A stretch of 64,000 nt of DNA from Polaribacter reichenbachii (GTDB lineage: Bacteria; Bacteroidota; Bacteroidia; Flavobacteriales; Flavobacteriaceae): assembly GCF_001975665.1 (NCBI RefSeq), contig NZ_CP019419.1, positions 2,897,501 through 2,961,500 of the forward strand. Direction: 5' to 3'. The notes under the pieces were generated by a model. That model did no database searches. It saw nothing but the letters and a program-made list of their open reading frames with translations, and had not been told where the DNA came from. Below, in pieces: positions 13,992-23,858 of the stretch. Within the stretch, counting starts at the first letter, position 1. The number at the start of each line of letters is the position of its first letter. Both the position numbers and the translations under genes were made by a program.

Positions 13992-16223
13992 TTAGAATTT
14001 AAATTCTAAGCCACCATATATACCAAAAGGATGTCCAGGTCTTAAACCTGCAGGTACTTTAGAAACTGCATAAGTTTCATCTAATATATTTATAATATTT
14101 GCTGTTATACTTAATGAGTTTGTTAAAAAATATTTAGCAGAAGCATCAACAATAAAATTGCTATCTACCTTTTCATTGTCTGGGATATCTCCAGAACCAG
14201 CAAGTGTTCTAAACGCTCCACTATAACGTGCATTTAAATTAATTTCAAAATCAGAATGTTCCACAGAAAAACCAATATTAAATTGATTTTTAGGGATATA
14301 AGGTATTTCATCACCAACTGTAACACTTCCCCATAAATCATTTGAACTTCCAAAATTAGATTTAAATTCTGTATTTGTATAGGTATATCCAAAAGAGATA
14401 GGTAAAGCTATTTTAGCATCTTTTTTTGCGAAATTATAGTTTAATAATAACTCAAATCCATTAACATTTACTTCACCAGCATTAAACTGATCTAAAGAAC
14501 CAGTTCCTCCAGAAGCAGCTAAATCGCTTCCTAAAAGGTTAGAATAATCGTTAAAAAAACCAACAAGCTCTCCATTTATACCTGCAATTGTAAAACGAGT
14601 ACCTAATTCGTAATTAATACTTTCTTCAGGTTCTTGACCATCTTGATTTCCTGGAGGTGAAAAACCTTTGTGTATACCTCCAAAAATTGAAAAGTCGTTG
14701 TTAAATTTGTAATTTGTACCAATTCCTGGTATAAAAATAGCAACATTATTTTCTCTTTCAGAAAGATTTACTCCAGTTCTATTAACATCATCAGAGCCAA
14801 AATCTTCTCTCTCTAAGCTAATGTTTTCATAGCGAATACCAGGAGTAAATGTCCAATTTTTAAATTTTATTTTATAGGTTACATAAGAAGCGAAAGCAAT
14901 GGCGCTAGAAATTCTATTGGCATCTGTACCTGCAACACCAGCTGTAGTTAAAGCTAAACTACCAGTATTTGAAATGCTGTATTTATCTACCCATTGAAAA
15001 CGATCTTCTTCATCATAATGATAACGTAAACCTATTTCTAAATCGTGAAAAGTATCACCTTTGTACCAATGGTAATCTAATTTGGTTTGTATACCTTGTG
15101 AAGTGTATTCTCTATTGTTTGCTTTAATACCTAAGGCATCTGATTCAGAATTTATTGAGCCATTTATTATTGCAAAATGATCTGTTAAAATGTTTGGATT
15201 ATTTATTACATTAGAAATAGACTGCTTATCACCATTAAAAGTAACATCATTTAATTTATACCAATTTCTAGCAAAGTTGTTTTGATATGCAGTTGTTGTT
15301 ACTCTTAAATTTTTAGAAAAATCAATTTTATAGGTTAATGCATATTGTGTATGATCTGTTGTCATTTTATCTTCATTAGAAGAAGCGTACCTAGCAAATG
15401 GATTATTGTTAAAATCAGTTTCAGTAAGTCCTAAATAGGTTTCGTTACTAACTTCATCCGAATATTGAAATTTAAATTCTAGTGATTGTTTAACAATTGC
15501 ATTCGTAAAAAGATTTGCTTTTATTTTAGCAACAACATCATTTTTATTAAACCCAGTATTTTTACCACTTGGTAAAGTTTTAAAACCATCAGAACCATAG
15601 TTTAAATATTCTAAAACATAACCAATAGTTTTATTGCCTCCACCAATTTTTGCATGTAATTGATTAGAATTGTAACTACCATAACTTGCTCTCACTTTAC
15701 CATTAAATTCAGTAGGAATTTGAGCAGAAACCATATTAATAGCTCCACCAGTTGTAAAAGGGCCATATTGTATTTGACTGCTACCTTTTAGAACTTCTAT
15801 AGCTTCCATTCTGGCAATGGTAGAAAAATAATATGCAGAAGAAGCACTGTAAGGAGCAGGAGCAATTAAAACACCATCTTCCATTAAAGTTATTTTAGAA
15901 CTTCTTTCTGGAGATGTACCTCTTAAACTTATGTTTGGGCGCAAACCAAAACCATCTTCTTCATAAATACTAACTCCGGGTACACTTCTTAACGCTTTAT
16001 TAATATCTGTAAAACTAAACTTTTGTAATTCTTTAGCTGATAAATAATAAGCAGAACCAGTTCTATTTTTAGCCACAAATTTATTACCAAAAATAGCTTT
16101 AGATGATACTATTATTTGATCTAATTTTTGCACGGAATCTAAAGAAGAATTTTCTTTCTTTTTTTCTTGAGCATTAATTATCATTGCAATTAGAGCTATA
16201 CCAACAGAAATAACTTTCCTCAT
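13992..16223 (-). CDS. TonB-dependent receptor, FecA-like
   Basis: A 743-residue outer-membrane receptor that imports a ligand with energy from TonB. A signal peptide occupies residues 1-18 (cut after INA). The plug domain (about 45-165) shows DINKALRSVPGVSIYEEDG and NISLRGTSPERSSKITLMEDG; the rest is a 22-strand barrel ending in the aromatic FGIYGGLEFKF. It lacks the CarboxypepD_reg domain seen in SusC-type receptors. The plug resembles Fe(III)-dicitrate/siderophore receptors, so iron uptake is likely but not proven. It stands alone with its own promoter (16264-16293) and terminator. No Fur box was recognised. Confidence 0.9.
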   Translation of the reverse strand: MRKVISVGIALIAMIINAQEKKKENSSLDSVQKLDQIIVSSKAIFGNKFVAKNRTGSAYYLSAKELQKFSFTDINKALRSVPGVSIYEEDGFGLRPNISLRGTSPERSSKITLMEDGVLIAPAPYSASSAYYFSTIARMEAIEVLKGSSQIQYGPFTTGGAINMVSAQIPTEFNGKVRASYGSYNSNQLHAKIGGGNKTIGYVLEYLNYGSDGFKTLPSGKNTGFNKNDVVAKIKANLFTNAIVKQSLEFKFQYSDEVSNETYLGLTETDFNNNPFARYASSNEDKMTTDHTQYALTYKIDFSKNLRVTTTAYQNNFARNWYKLNDVTFNGDKQSISNVINNPNILTDHFAIINGSINSESDALGIKANNREYTSQGIQTKLDYHWYKGDTFHDLEIGLRYHYDEEDRFQWVDKYSISNTGSLALTTAGVAGTDANRISSAIAFASYVTYKIKFKNWTFTPGIRYENISLEREDFGSDDVNRTGVNLSERENNVAIFIPGIGTNYKFNNDFSIFGGIHKGFSPPGNQDGQEPEESINYELGTRFTIAGINGELVGFFNDYSNLLGSDLAASGGTGSLDQFNAGEVNVNGFELLLNYNFAKKDAKIALPISFGYTYTNTEFKSNFGSSNDLWGSVTVGDEIPYIPKNQFNIGFSVEHSDFEINLNARYSGAFRTLAGSGDIPDNEKVDSNFIVDASAKYFLTNSLSITANIINILDETYAVSKVPAGLRPGHPFGIYGGLEFKF

Positions 16224-16263
16224 TTTATTTAGATTAATTTAAAATAGTTTTTTTTGATTTCGG

Positions 16264-16293
16264 CAAATATACAATCTCATCTCAATTTCACAA
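16264..16293 (-). promoter_or_regulatory. Promoter of the TonB receptor (-7 and -33 elements)
   Basis: On the minus strand TATATTTG (16264-16271) matches the -7 consensus TAnnTTTG, and TTG (16291-16293) lies 19 bp further upstream, the spacing expected for the Bacteroidetes -33 element. This is the best complete promoter in the window. Confidence 0.65.
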
Positions 16294-16430
16294 GTTTAAT
16301 TTAGAATAAATAGACATTAATTAAAGTATTATTTTTTGATATTGATATTATTCTCTCTTTTTAATAAGTAACTAAATTGTTAAGTTTTTAAAGGTTTAGG
16401 ATTAAATTAGTTTACCATAAATATAAATCG

Positions 16431-16438
16431 TAAATTTG
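16431..16438 (+). promoter_or_regulatory. Putative -7 promoter box for guaB
   Basis: TAAATTTG, an exact TAnnTTTG match, 25 bp before the guaB ATG. Confidence 0.5.
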
Positions 16439-16463
16439 CACGCAATTATATCTTAATTGCAAA

Positions 16464-17939
16464 ATGATAGCACACGAAAACAAAATTTTAGGAGAAGGGT
16501 TAACTTACGACGACGTTCTTTTAGTTCCAGCTTTTTCTCAAGTTCTTCCAAGAGAAGTTAGTATTCAAACAAAATTTACGAGAAACATTACTATTAATGT
16601 ACCAATAGTTTCAGCAGCTATGGATACTGTTACAGAATCTTCTTTAGCAATTGCTATGGCAAGAGAAGGTGGTATTGGTGTTTTACATAAAAATATGACT
16701 ATTGAGCAACAAGCTCAAGAAGTTAGAAAAGTAAAAAGAGCAGAAAGTGGTATGATTTTAGATCCTGTTACTTTGCCTTTAACTGCTGTTGTTGCAGACG
16801 CTAAAAATAATATGCGTGAGCATAGTATTGGAGGTATACCTGTAGTTGATAAAGATGGTAAGTTAGAAGGAATTGTAACCAACAGAGATTTACGTTTTGA
16901 GCATAATAATAGCAGACCTATTGTTGAAGTAATGACAAGTGAAAACTTAATTACTGCAGATGTTGGTACTTCTTTAAAAGACGCTGAAGCTATTCTTCAA
17001 AAAAATAAAATAGAAAAACTTTTAATTGTAGATAAAGATTACAAATTAAAAGGATTAATTACATTTAGAGATATTACTAAAGTTACTCAAAAACCAATTG
17101 CAAACAAAGATACTTATGGTAGATTAAGAGTTGCTGCAGCTTTGGGGGTAACACAAGATGCTGTTGATAGAGCAGAAGCTTTGGTAAATGCTGGCGTAGA
17201 TGCTGTGATTATTGATACTGCTCACGGACATACAGAAGGTGTTGTAAAAGTATTAAGAAATTTAAAAGAAAAGTTTCCGAATTTAGATGTTGTTGTAGGT
17301 AATATTGCTACTCCAGAAGCAGCTCAATATTTAGTTGCTGCTGGCGCAGATGCTGTAAAAGTTGGTATTGGACCAGGTTCTATTTGTACTACAAGAGTTG
17401 TTGCTGGTGTTGGTTTTCCTCAGTTTTCTGCAGTGTTAGAAGTTGCAAATGCTATAAAAGGTAGTGGAGTTCCTGTAATTGCTGATGGTGGAATTCGTTA
17501 TACTGGTGATATTCCTAAAGCAATTGCTGCAGGAGCAGACACAGTTATGTTAGGTTCTTTATTAGCAGGTACTAAAGAATCTCCTGGAGAAACAATTATT
17601 TACGAAGGTAGAAAGTTTAAATCTTATAGAGGAATGGGTTCTGTAGAAGCTATGAAACAAGGCTCTAAAGACAGATACTTTCAAGATGTAGAAGATGATA
17701 TTAAAAAATTAGTTCCTGAAGGAATTGTAGGTCGTGTACCTTATAAAGGTGAATTGTTTGAAAGTATTCATCAATTTGTTGGTGGTTTGCGTGCAGGAAT
17801 GGGTTATTGTGGAGCTAAAGATGTAGAAACATTAAAAGAAACTGGTCAGTTTGTTAGAATTACTGCAAGCGGAATTAACGAAAGTCATCCTCATGACGTA
17901 GCTATCACAAAAGAATCACCAAATTATAGTAGAAGATAG
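16464..17939 (+). CDS. guaB: IMP dehydrogenase
   Basis: Oxidises IMP to XMP with NAD+, the first committed step of GMP synthesis. The 491 residues are the normal length. The catalytic loop [11 protein letters not shown] has Cys308 as the nucleophile. Two CBS domains are inserted at about residues 95-205 ([27 protein letters not shown] and [23 protein letters not shown]), and YRGMGS lies in the flap region. The region after this gene holds a membrane protein 30 bp downstream on the same strand, possibly co-transcribed. Confidence 0.98.
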   Translation: MIAHENKILGEGLTYDDVLLVPAFSQVLPREVSIQTKFTRNITINVPIVSAAMDTVTESSLAIAMAREGGIGVLHKNMTIEQQAQEVRKVKRAESGMILDPVTLPLTAVVADAKNNMREHSIGGIPVVDKDGKLEGIVTNRDLRFEHNNSRPIVEVMTSENLITADVGTSLKDAEAILQKNKIEKLLIVDKDYKLKGLITFRDITKVTQKPIANKDTYGRLRVAAALGVTQDAVDRAEALVNAGVDAVIIDTAHGHTEGVVKVLRNLKEKFPNLDVVVGNIATPEAAQYLVAAGADAVKVGIGPGSICTTRVVAGVGFPQFSAVLEVANAIKGSGVPVIADGGIRYTGDIPKAIAAGADTVMLGSLLAGTKESPGETIIYEGRKFKSYRGMGSVEAMKQGSKDRYFQDVEDDIKKLVPEGIVGRVPYKGELFESIHQFVGGLRAGMGYCGAKDVETLKETGQFVRITASGINESHPHDVAITKESPNYSRR

Positions 17940-17969
17940 CTTTAAAAAATTGCTTTGAAAACTGAAAGT

Positions 17970-18851
17970 ATGGAAGAACAGAATTTTGTAAATTTTAAAA
18001 AAGTTAGAGGTTTAGGAGATATGCTTTCTGATACTTTTAAGTTTTTAAGTGTAGAATGGAAACCTTTTTTCGGTACAATCTTAAAAATAGCGATTGTTCC
18101 TGTTTTAATTGCGGTTTGTTTTGCTTTGTATTTTGTAATGAGTTTTATGCCTATGTATGCAGATTTGTTGCAATTTAGCCAATATGAGAATGACATTAAT
18201 TTTAACTTTTCACAATTATTAATACCTTTTATAGGTTTTATCTTTGCTTACTTAGTTGCTTATGCATTAGTAACAGTTGCTTCATTATCCTATATAAAAT
18301 CTTATGTAGAAAATAAAGGAACAGTAAATTATAAAGAAGTACAAAAGCTATCTAAAGAGAATTTTTGGTCTTATGTTGGTTTATTTTTTCTAGTTGGTAT
18401 TATAGTTGGTTTTGGACTGTTATTTTGCTTTGTGCCAGGTATTTATTTAGGTGTTGTTTTATCTTTATCGATTTGTTTACTAATTTTTCAAAACAAAGGT
18501 GTTTTCGATGCAATAAATGATTCTTTTGGATTTATAAAAGAACACTGGTGGGAAACTTTTGGAATTTTAATTGTTGTACAAATACTAATTGGTGTTGTTG
18601 GGTATGTAGTTAATTTACCAGCTACTATGTATATGGGGACTGATATGGCTTTAATGATTCAAAATCAAGAAACTGCTGATTTGATTAGTATATTTTCAGA
18701 CCCAGTGTATTTAGGTTTTCTTGGCTTTGCATATTTAGCAAAATTTGTACTTTATATACTATCAATAATAGTTACAGTATTTATTTATTTTGATATTAAA
18801 GAACAGAGAAATCCATCTTCAGATATGATAAATGAGATTGGAGTAAGGTAG
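17970..18851 (+). CDS. Multi-pass membrane protein of unknown function
   Basis: About 293 residues with six or more hydrophobic helices (near residues 35-62, 85-108, 135-170, 200-222, 250-280). The N-terminal stretch FKKVRGLGDMLSDTFKFLSVEWKPFFGTI recalls the membrane domain of glycerophosphodiester phosphodiesterase-type and related flavobacterial proteins, and FDAINDSFGFIKEHWWETFGIL repeats the pattern of a tryptophan-containing cytoplasmic helix before a membrane helix. A TTG at 17955 would add five residues; the ATG at 17970 is preferred. It lies 30 bp after guaB and may be in its operon. No function can be assigned. Confidence 0.8.
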   Translation: MEEQNFVNFKKVRGLGDMLSDTFKFLSVEWKPFFGTILKIAIVPVLIAVCFALYFVMSFMPMYADLLQFSQYENDINFNFSQLLIPFIGFIFAYLVAYALVTVASLSYIKSYVENKGTVNYKEVQKLSKENFWSYVGLFFLVGIIVGFGLLFCFVPGIYLGVVLSLSICLLIFQNKGVFDAINDSFGFIKEHWWETFGILIVVQILIGVVGYVVNLPATMYMGTDMALMIQNQETADLISIFSDPVYLGFLGFAYLAKFVLYILSIIVTVFIYFDIKEQRNPSSDMINEIGVR

Positions 18852-18857
18852 TTTAAA

Positions 18858-19940
18858 CTAAATTTTTTCTAATATTTTATTTAAATTAAAATTATAACCT
18901 TCTCTTTCTAGGTAATAATTTCCATTAGGTTTGATAATTACAAAAGCATTAGAACGAATTTTTTTGTATAATGTTTTAGTTAAATAAGAATCATTATCAT
19001 TAAAGTAATTTATACCAATATTAAGATTACTTGTTCTAATAGTTATAAAAAGTTGTTGAATATTATCTTTTTTATCAATCTTTTTTAAATACTTTTTGTA
19101 TCTTTTTTTAAAATGAGTTAAATGTTCATTATTAGGACAATCGCAACTTAAATTAATAAAATTTAGTATTATAGTTTTGTCCTTATCAATAGGATTATTC
19201 GTAATATTTTCAATACGATTTTTTATTTTATCAAACTCATTGACATTGAATCTACCAGTCTTAATTTTCTTAAAAGCCATTTTAAAAATGAGGCTATCAT
19301 TAGTTTCATTAAATAAAATATTTGAATTATCTTCTGCTAACTTTTTATAATCCTGAAAACTAATTTCTTTTAAATCATCATTATAAAATTTTTCTCTTTT
19401 TATTACAAAAGGTTTAAAAATGTATTTTTTACTGATTTCAATACTTTTAATCAATTGATTATTATAATTATAAGTGTTTTTTGATGTTAATGTAAAGTTG
19501 TTTTCATCAATATACTTCCCACTATAAATAATAGATTTGATTTCATTTTTTTTAATAGTAGGTTTCGTAAAAGGAAATATTTTAAATGTTATAATACTAT
19601 CCTTAATTGTGTAATTACTTTTTGATTTTAAATTTGAATTGAAAGTTAGATAAGTTTCTAAAAAATCTATTGAGGCTTCATAATTATTCTTTTTTGAATG
19701 AAATAATCCATAAAAATAATCGCTTACACTTATCTCTTTATTTTCTTTAAAAAGAATTGCTTCAACACCAAAAACATAACCTTTACTTTGCAAGTTTTTA
19801 TTCCAGTTTGTACTTATAAAATCTGAAGTTGCTGTTTTAGTCTTGGTATAATAATAGCCATTCTTTTTAAATGAATATTTTTGTGAAAATAGACTAAAAG
19901 AAATTAAGAAAATTAGGTTTAAAGTCAATAAAAATTTCAT
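18858..19940 (-). CDS. Secreted protein of unknown function
   Basis: A 360-residue, Lys/Asn-rich protein with a clear signal peptide (residues 1-19, cut after LFS). It has no domain I recognise. A central beta-rich half (YTIKDSIITFKIFPFTKPTIKK...) is followed by a helical half, and INLSCDCPNNEHLTHFKKRYKKY contains a CxC pair that could bind metal or form a disulfide. Base composition is even more AT-rich than its neighbours. It lies between two unrelated genes: it converges on the guaB-linked membrane gene and is 41 bp from the RbsD/FucU gene. Confidence 0.7.
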   Translation of the reverse strand: MKFLLTLNLIFLISFSLFSQKYSFKKNGYYYTKTKTATSDFISTNWNKNLQSKGYVFGVEAILFKENKEISVSDYFYGLFHSKKNNYEASIDFLETYLTFNSNLKSKSNYTIKDSIITFKIFPFTKPTIKKNEIKSIIYSGKYIDENNFTLTSKNTYNYNNQLIKSIEISKKYIFKPFVIKREKFYNDDLKEISFQDYKKLAEDNSNILFNETNDSLIFKMAFKKIKTGRFNVNEFDKIKNRIENITNNPIDKDKTIILNFINLSCDCPNNEHLTHFKKRYKKYLKKIDKKDNIQQLFITIRTSNLNIGINYFNDNDSYLTKTLYKKIRSNAFVIIKPNGNYYLEREGYNFNLNKILEKI

Positions 19941-19981
19941 AGCTTTTTTATGATTTTAAATTTTACATATAAATATAAGAA

Positions 19982-20416
19982 TTAAAAATTACTTTCTTCT
20001 GCCATTTTTACAACACCAACTGTAAGTATTAGATTCGCAAATCTTCTTTGCTCTCCTGTTTGAATAATTAATGTTGTTAACGGATCTCTTATTTTATCAT
20101 AAAAAGCCCAACGTTCCATTTCATCCCAAGAAACATCACCTAATAATTCTTTGTAAGAATTATGTATTTCTGCATTTGCTTCTGCTGGTTTTTGCATAAC
20201 AATTGCGCCTTGTATTGGGCAAACTTCTAAAATACCTTCTAGAACAGTTAAAGCATCTAATAAACCTGGTTTAAAATTTAAGTGAACAGTTGTAGAATTA
20301 GGTCCATTCATAGCACCAACAGGTAAATTACCATCTGCTATTACTACTTGTGCAAAGTGTCCTGAACGTGCAAGAACTTCCATTATTGTTGGGTGTATTA
20401 CTGATGTTTTAAGCAT
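19982..20416 (-). CDS. RbsD/FucU family sugar mutarotase-like protein
   Basis: A 144-residue protein of the RbsD/FucU fold: VLARSGHFAQVVIADGNLP near residues 14-32 with the family's His-Asp pattern (GH...ADGN), and TGEQRRFANLILTVGV at the end, where the catalytic Tyr/His strand of the family lies. RbsD and FucU interconvert anomers of ribose or fucose. No ribose or fucose transport or kinase gene is nearby, so the substrate is open. It lies just downstream (10 bp) of the barrel-protein gene on the same strand. Confidence 0.82.
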   Translation of the reverse strand: MLKTSVIHPTIMEVLARSGHFAQVVIADGNLPVGAMNGPNSTTVHLNFKPGLLDALTVLEGILEVCPIQGAIVMQKPAEANAEIHNSYKELLGDVSWDEMERWAFYDKIRDPLTTLIIQTGEQRRFANLILTVGVVKMAEESNF

Positions 20417-20426
20417 AGTTTAGTTT

Positions 20427-21599
20427 TTAAAATATAGTATATCCAAATATAATAGACATCGTTTTATATTCAGAATAATTATTTAAATAATTATTGAAGA
20501 GGTCTCTATTGGTATGATATCTAAATTCTATAGAATATTTTTCTTGACTTTTAAAACCAACACCAAAACCAAAATTAGAACTAGATTGTATTTCTTGACT
20601 CAGTAATTCTCCATTACTAAAATCAATAATTATAGATCCATTAATATACAATTTAGAGCTATTATTAAGAAAGAAATAATGTCTTACTCCAATTGGTAAT
20701 TCTATTGAACTATAATCTACAGAGGTAGAATTTTTTTGGTCAACATCTGCCTTATAAGATTGGTAAGTTGGCTCTATTATAAATCCCCATTTATTTTTAT
20801 TAAATGGCATAATAAACTCTAATTCAACTCCTAATCTAAGACCTAATTGATTTCCAAAATCAGGAAAATATGGGCTATCAGCATCAAAAGTGTTATTGCC
20901 AGTTTTTAAAGAAGAATTGTTAAGCCCAGCTCTAAGTGTAAGATTAAATAAATCTTGGTCTTTATTCTTTTTAAAAGAAATATATTCAGATTGCATACAG
21001 TTGTAATATCTTTCAAAAAAATGAATAAGATCTTGCTCTTTGTAATCTAAATTTTTAAATGTTTTGAATGATATGTTTTCACATTTTAAACTTACCCATA
21101 ATTGTTGTTTAAATTTATCATTTATAGCAATTTTACCTTCTGTAGTTTTATATTTTTTAAATATTAATTGCTCAATTTCAGAATTATTTTTGTTGAAAAA
21201 GAATCTTACTAAATTTCCATTTTTATAAGAATACAAATTGGTATCACCTTCTATTAATACCTTCAAAAAGATTTCTTCTTGTTCGAATTTAGGTTCTTTA
21301 AATTCATTTAATTCTTTTAAAATTTTACTAGATTTATCAATATTAACAATGGCTTTAATATATTTTGACGAACCATAAACACCAAAGCCCTTAACTTCTT
21401 TAAGCGTTAATTTTTTTTGTTCAGCATCAATTGTCTTCTTGTAAATAAGAAAATTAGGATTTTGTAACCATTCATTATTCTTAATAAGGCCTTCAATTTT
21501 TTGCCCGTTATTTGTAATAAAATAGCCTTTTTCAAATTTAATTTGTGCTAAAGAATTTAATCCTAAGAATAGGATGATCATAGTGGTTTTTAATTTCAT
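20427..21599 (-). CDS. Outer-membrane beta-barrel protein of unknown function
   Basis: 390 residues with a signal peptide (1-18, cut after LAQ). The N-terminal half (about 20-190) starts with KGYFITNNGQKIEGLIKN, a motif common in uncharacterised flavobacterial secreted proteins. The C-terminal half (about 215-390) alternates hydrophobic residues and ends in MSIIFGYTIF, as in small PorT-like eight-strand barrels. Its stop is 10 bp before the RbsD/FucU gene, so the two may share a transcript. The function is unknown. Confidence 0.72.
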   Translation of the reverse strand: MKLKTTMIILFLGLNSLAQIKFEKGYFITNNGQKIEGLIKNNEWLQNPNFLIYKKTIDAEQKKLTLKEVKGFGVYGSSKYIKAIVNIDKSSKILKELNEFKEPKFEQEEIFLKVLIEGDTNLYSYKNGNLVRFFFNKNNSEIEQLIFKKYKTTEGKIAINDKFKQQLWVSLKCENISFKTFKNLDYKEQDLIHFFERYYNCMQSEYISFKKNKDQDLFNLTLRAGLNNSSLKTGNNTFDADSPYFPDFGNQLGLRLGVELEFIMPFNKNKWGFIIEPTYQSYKADVDQKNSTSVDYSSIELPIGVRHYFFLNNSSKLYINGSIIIDFSNGELLSQEIQSSSNFGFGVGFKSQEKYSIEFRYHTNRDLFNNYLNNYSEYKTMSIIFGYTIF

Positions 21600-21666
21600 A
21601 GTTTGTTAAAGATTTGGTTTAATAGTTATGTTTTGTGTTTTAAACTTTTGCTAAGGTTAAATTAGT

Positions 21667-23655
21667 TTAAATTTTCTCTTTTAAAACAGCAATTTCATCT
21701 CGTAATTTTGCAGCTACAATAAAATCTAAATTTTTAGCTGCAGCTTCCATTGCTTTGCGTTTTTCTCTAATGCGTTTTTCTATTTCTTCTTTTGGTAAAT
21801 ATTGTAAATCTTGTTCTGCAGCAACTTGTTTGGCATTGTCATAATGATAACTAGAAATGGCAGATTTAGATAATGTATTGTCAATTTTTTTATTGATTTG
21901 AGTAGGAGTAATGTTATTTGCAGTATTATAAGCAATCTGTTTTTCACGTCTACGTTCAGTTTCATCTATGGTTTTTTGCATACTATTGGTTATTTTATCA
22001 GCATACATAATTGCCAAACCATTTACGTTTCTTGCAGCTCTACCAATAGTTTGTGTTAAAGAACGATGACTTCTTAAAAAACCTTCTTTATCCGCATCTA
22101 AAATGGCAACTAAAGAAACTTCTGGTAAATCTAAACCTTCTCTTAATAGGTTCACTCCAATTAAAACATCAAACAAACCTTTACGCAAATCTTGCATAAT
22201 TTCTACTCGTTCTAAAGTATCTACATCAGAATGAATGTATCTACAACGTATATCAACTCTTGTTAAATATTTGGTCAATTCCTCAGCCATTCTTTTGGTT
22301 AAAGTAGTTACTAAAGTACGTTCGTCTTTTTCTACTCTAACTTGTATTTCTTCTATTAAATCATCAATTTGATTAATACTTGGTCTAATTTCTATAATAG
22401 GATCTAATAAACCTGTTGGCCTAATTACTTGCTCTACAAAAACACCTTCTGTTTTTTCTAATTCATAATCTGCAGGAGTTGCAGAAACAAAAATGGTTTG
22501 ATTTTGTAAAGCTTCAAATTCGTCAAATTTTAAGGGACGATTATCCATTGCTGCTGGCAATCGAAAACCATATTCCACTAAATTTTCTTTTCTACTTCTA
22601 TCTCCACCATACATTGCGTGCGTTTGTGGTACAGTAACGTGACTTTCATCAATCACCATTAAATAATCATCAGGAAAATAATCTAACAAACAGAAAGGTC
22701 TTGTACCTGGTTCACGACCATCTAAATATCTTGAATAGTTTTCAATACCAGAACAATACCCCAATTCACGAATCATTTCTAAATCGAATTCAGTGCGTTC
22801 TTTTAAACGTTTTGCTTCTAAATGTTTTCCTATTTCTTTAAAATAATCTACTTGTTTCATCATATCATCTTGAATTTGATGAATGGCATTTTGTAAAACA
22901 TCTGGAGAGGTTACAAATAAGTTTGCAGGATAAATATTGAGTTCATCAAAATTTTCTAAAACGGTTTGGCTTTCTAAATCAAAAGATTCAATTTCTTCAA
23001 TTTCATCACCAAAAAAATGAACACGATAACCATTATCACCGTAAGAAGGATAAATAGTTACAACATCACCTTTCACCTTAAATGTTCCGCTTTTTATTTC
23101 TATTTCTGTTCTAGAATATAAACTTTGTACTAGTTGATGCAAAAATTTTGTTCTAGAAATTTGCTGATCTCTGTGAATAGGAATTACGTTTTTCTTGAAT
23201 TCTACAGGATTTCCAATACCATATAAACAAGAAACTGAAGCCACAACTAAAACATCTCGTCTGCCAGAAAGTAGGGAAGAGGTTGTACTTAAACGCAATC
23301 TTTCTATATCATCATTTATAGATAAATCTTTTTCTATGTATGTTCCAGTAACAGGAATATATGCTTCTGGTTGATAATAATCGTAGTAAGAAACAAAATA
23401 TTCTACAGCATTTTCTGGAAAAAACTGTTTAAACTCTGAATATAGTTGAGCTGCTAAAGTTTTGTTATGCGCCAAAACCAACGTTGGTTTTTTTACTTCT
23501 TTTACCACATTTGCCACAGAAAAAGTTTTACCTGAGCCAGTAACACCTAATAATGTTTGATATTTTTCTCCTGCTAAAATTCCTGCAGAAAGTTCTTTTA
23601 TAGCATCAGGTTGATCTCCTGTTGGCGAAAATTCGGATACAAGTTTAAATTCCAT
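21667..23655 (-). CDS. uvrB: Excinuclease ABC subunit B
   Basis: UvrB verifies damage and loads UvrC in nucleotide excision repair. The 662 residues have the full set: Walker A GVTGSGKT (about 39-46), the beta-hairpin region YYDYYQPEAYIPVTGTYIEKD (about 90-110), helicase motif DESH, the QTIGRAARN motif near 530-545, and the C-terminal UVR domain (EKRIREKRKAMEAAAKNLDF...AKLRDEI), which binds UvrC. It stands alone and is divergent from an AlkB-like dioxygenase gene, another DNA/RNA repair enzyme. Confidence 0.98.
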   Translation of the reverse strand: MEFKLVSEFSPTGDQPDAIKELSAGILAGEKYQTLLGVTGSGKTFSVANVVKEVKKPTLVLAHNKTLAAQLYSEFKQFFPENAVEYFVSYYDYYQPEAYIPVTGTYIEKDLSINDDIERLRLSTTSSLLSGRRDVLVVASVSCLYGIGNPVEFKKNVIPIHRDQQISRTKFLHQLVQSLYSRTEIEIKSGTFKVKGDVVTIYPSYGDNGYRVHFFGDEIEEIESFDLESQTVLENFDELNIYPANLFVTSPDVLQNAIHQIQDDMMKQVDYFKEIGKHLEAKRLKERTEFDLEMIRELGYCSGIENYSRYLDGREPGTRPFCLLDYFPDDYLMVIDESHVTVPQTHAMYGGDRSRKENLVEYGFRLPAAMDNRPLKFDEFEALQNQTIFVSATPADYELEKTEGVFVEQVIRPTGLLDPIIEIRPSINQIDDLIEEIQVRVEKDERTLVTTLTKRMAEELTKYLTRVDIRCRYIHSDVDTLERVEIMQDLRKGLFDVLIGVNLLREGLDLPEVSLVAILDADKEGFLRSHRSLTQTIGRAARNVNGLAIMYADKITNSMQKTIDETERRREKQIAYNTANNITPTQINKKIDNTLSKSAISSYHYDNAKQVAAEQDLQYLPKEEIEKRIREKRKAMEAAAKNLDFIVAAKLRDEIAVLKEKI

Positions 23656-23785
23656 CTTGTAAAAATACGCAACCTATTCAAAAATTCTATCAATTCGTAT
23701 GGATTTTACAACTAAAAATGAGTGAAATTTCTATAAAACACATTAACATTATGTAGTAAGTTAAGTAATTTGATAATTACAAATA

Positions 23786-23831
23786 GTTCTCGATAAAATT
23801 TCTCTTAAAATCGAAATCACTCGAACTGACA
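23786..23831. repeat. REP-like palindromic intergenic sequence
   Basis: GTTCTCGAT ... ATCGAAATCACTCGAAC, an imperfect nested inverted repeat between uvrB and the AlkB-like gene. I recall closely similar sequences (reverse complement GTCAGTTCGAGTGATTTCGA) scattered in flavobacterial genomes, but no search was made. Confidence 0.45.
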
Positions 23832-23858
23832 TTTCTTAATTTTTATTATTTTTATACT

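Noticed and set aside
13992..16223. SusC-type receptor of a polysaccharide utilisation locus
   Set aside because: No CarboxypepD_reg domain at the N-terminus and no susD gene next to it; the plug resembles iron-type receptors.
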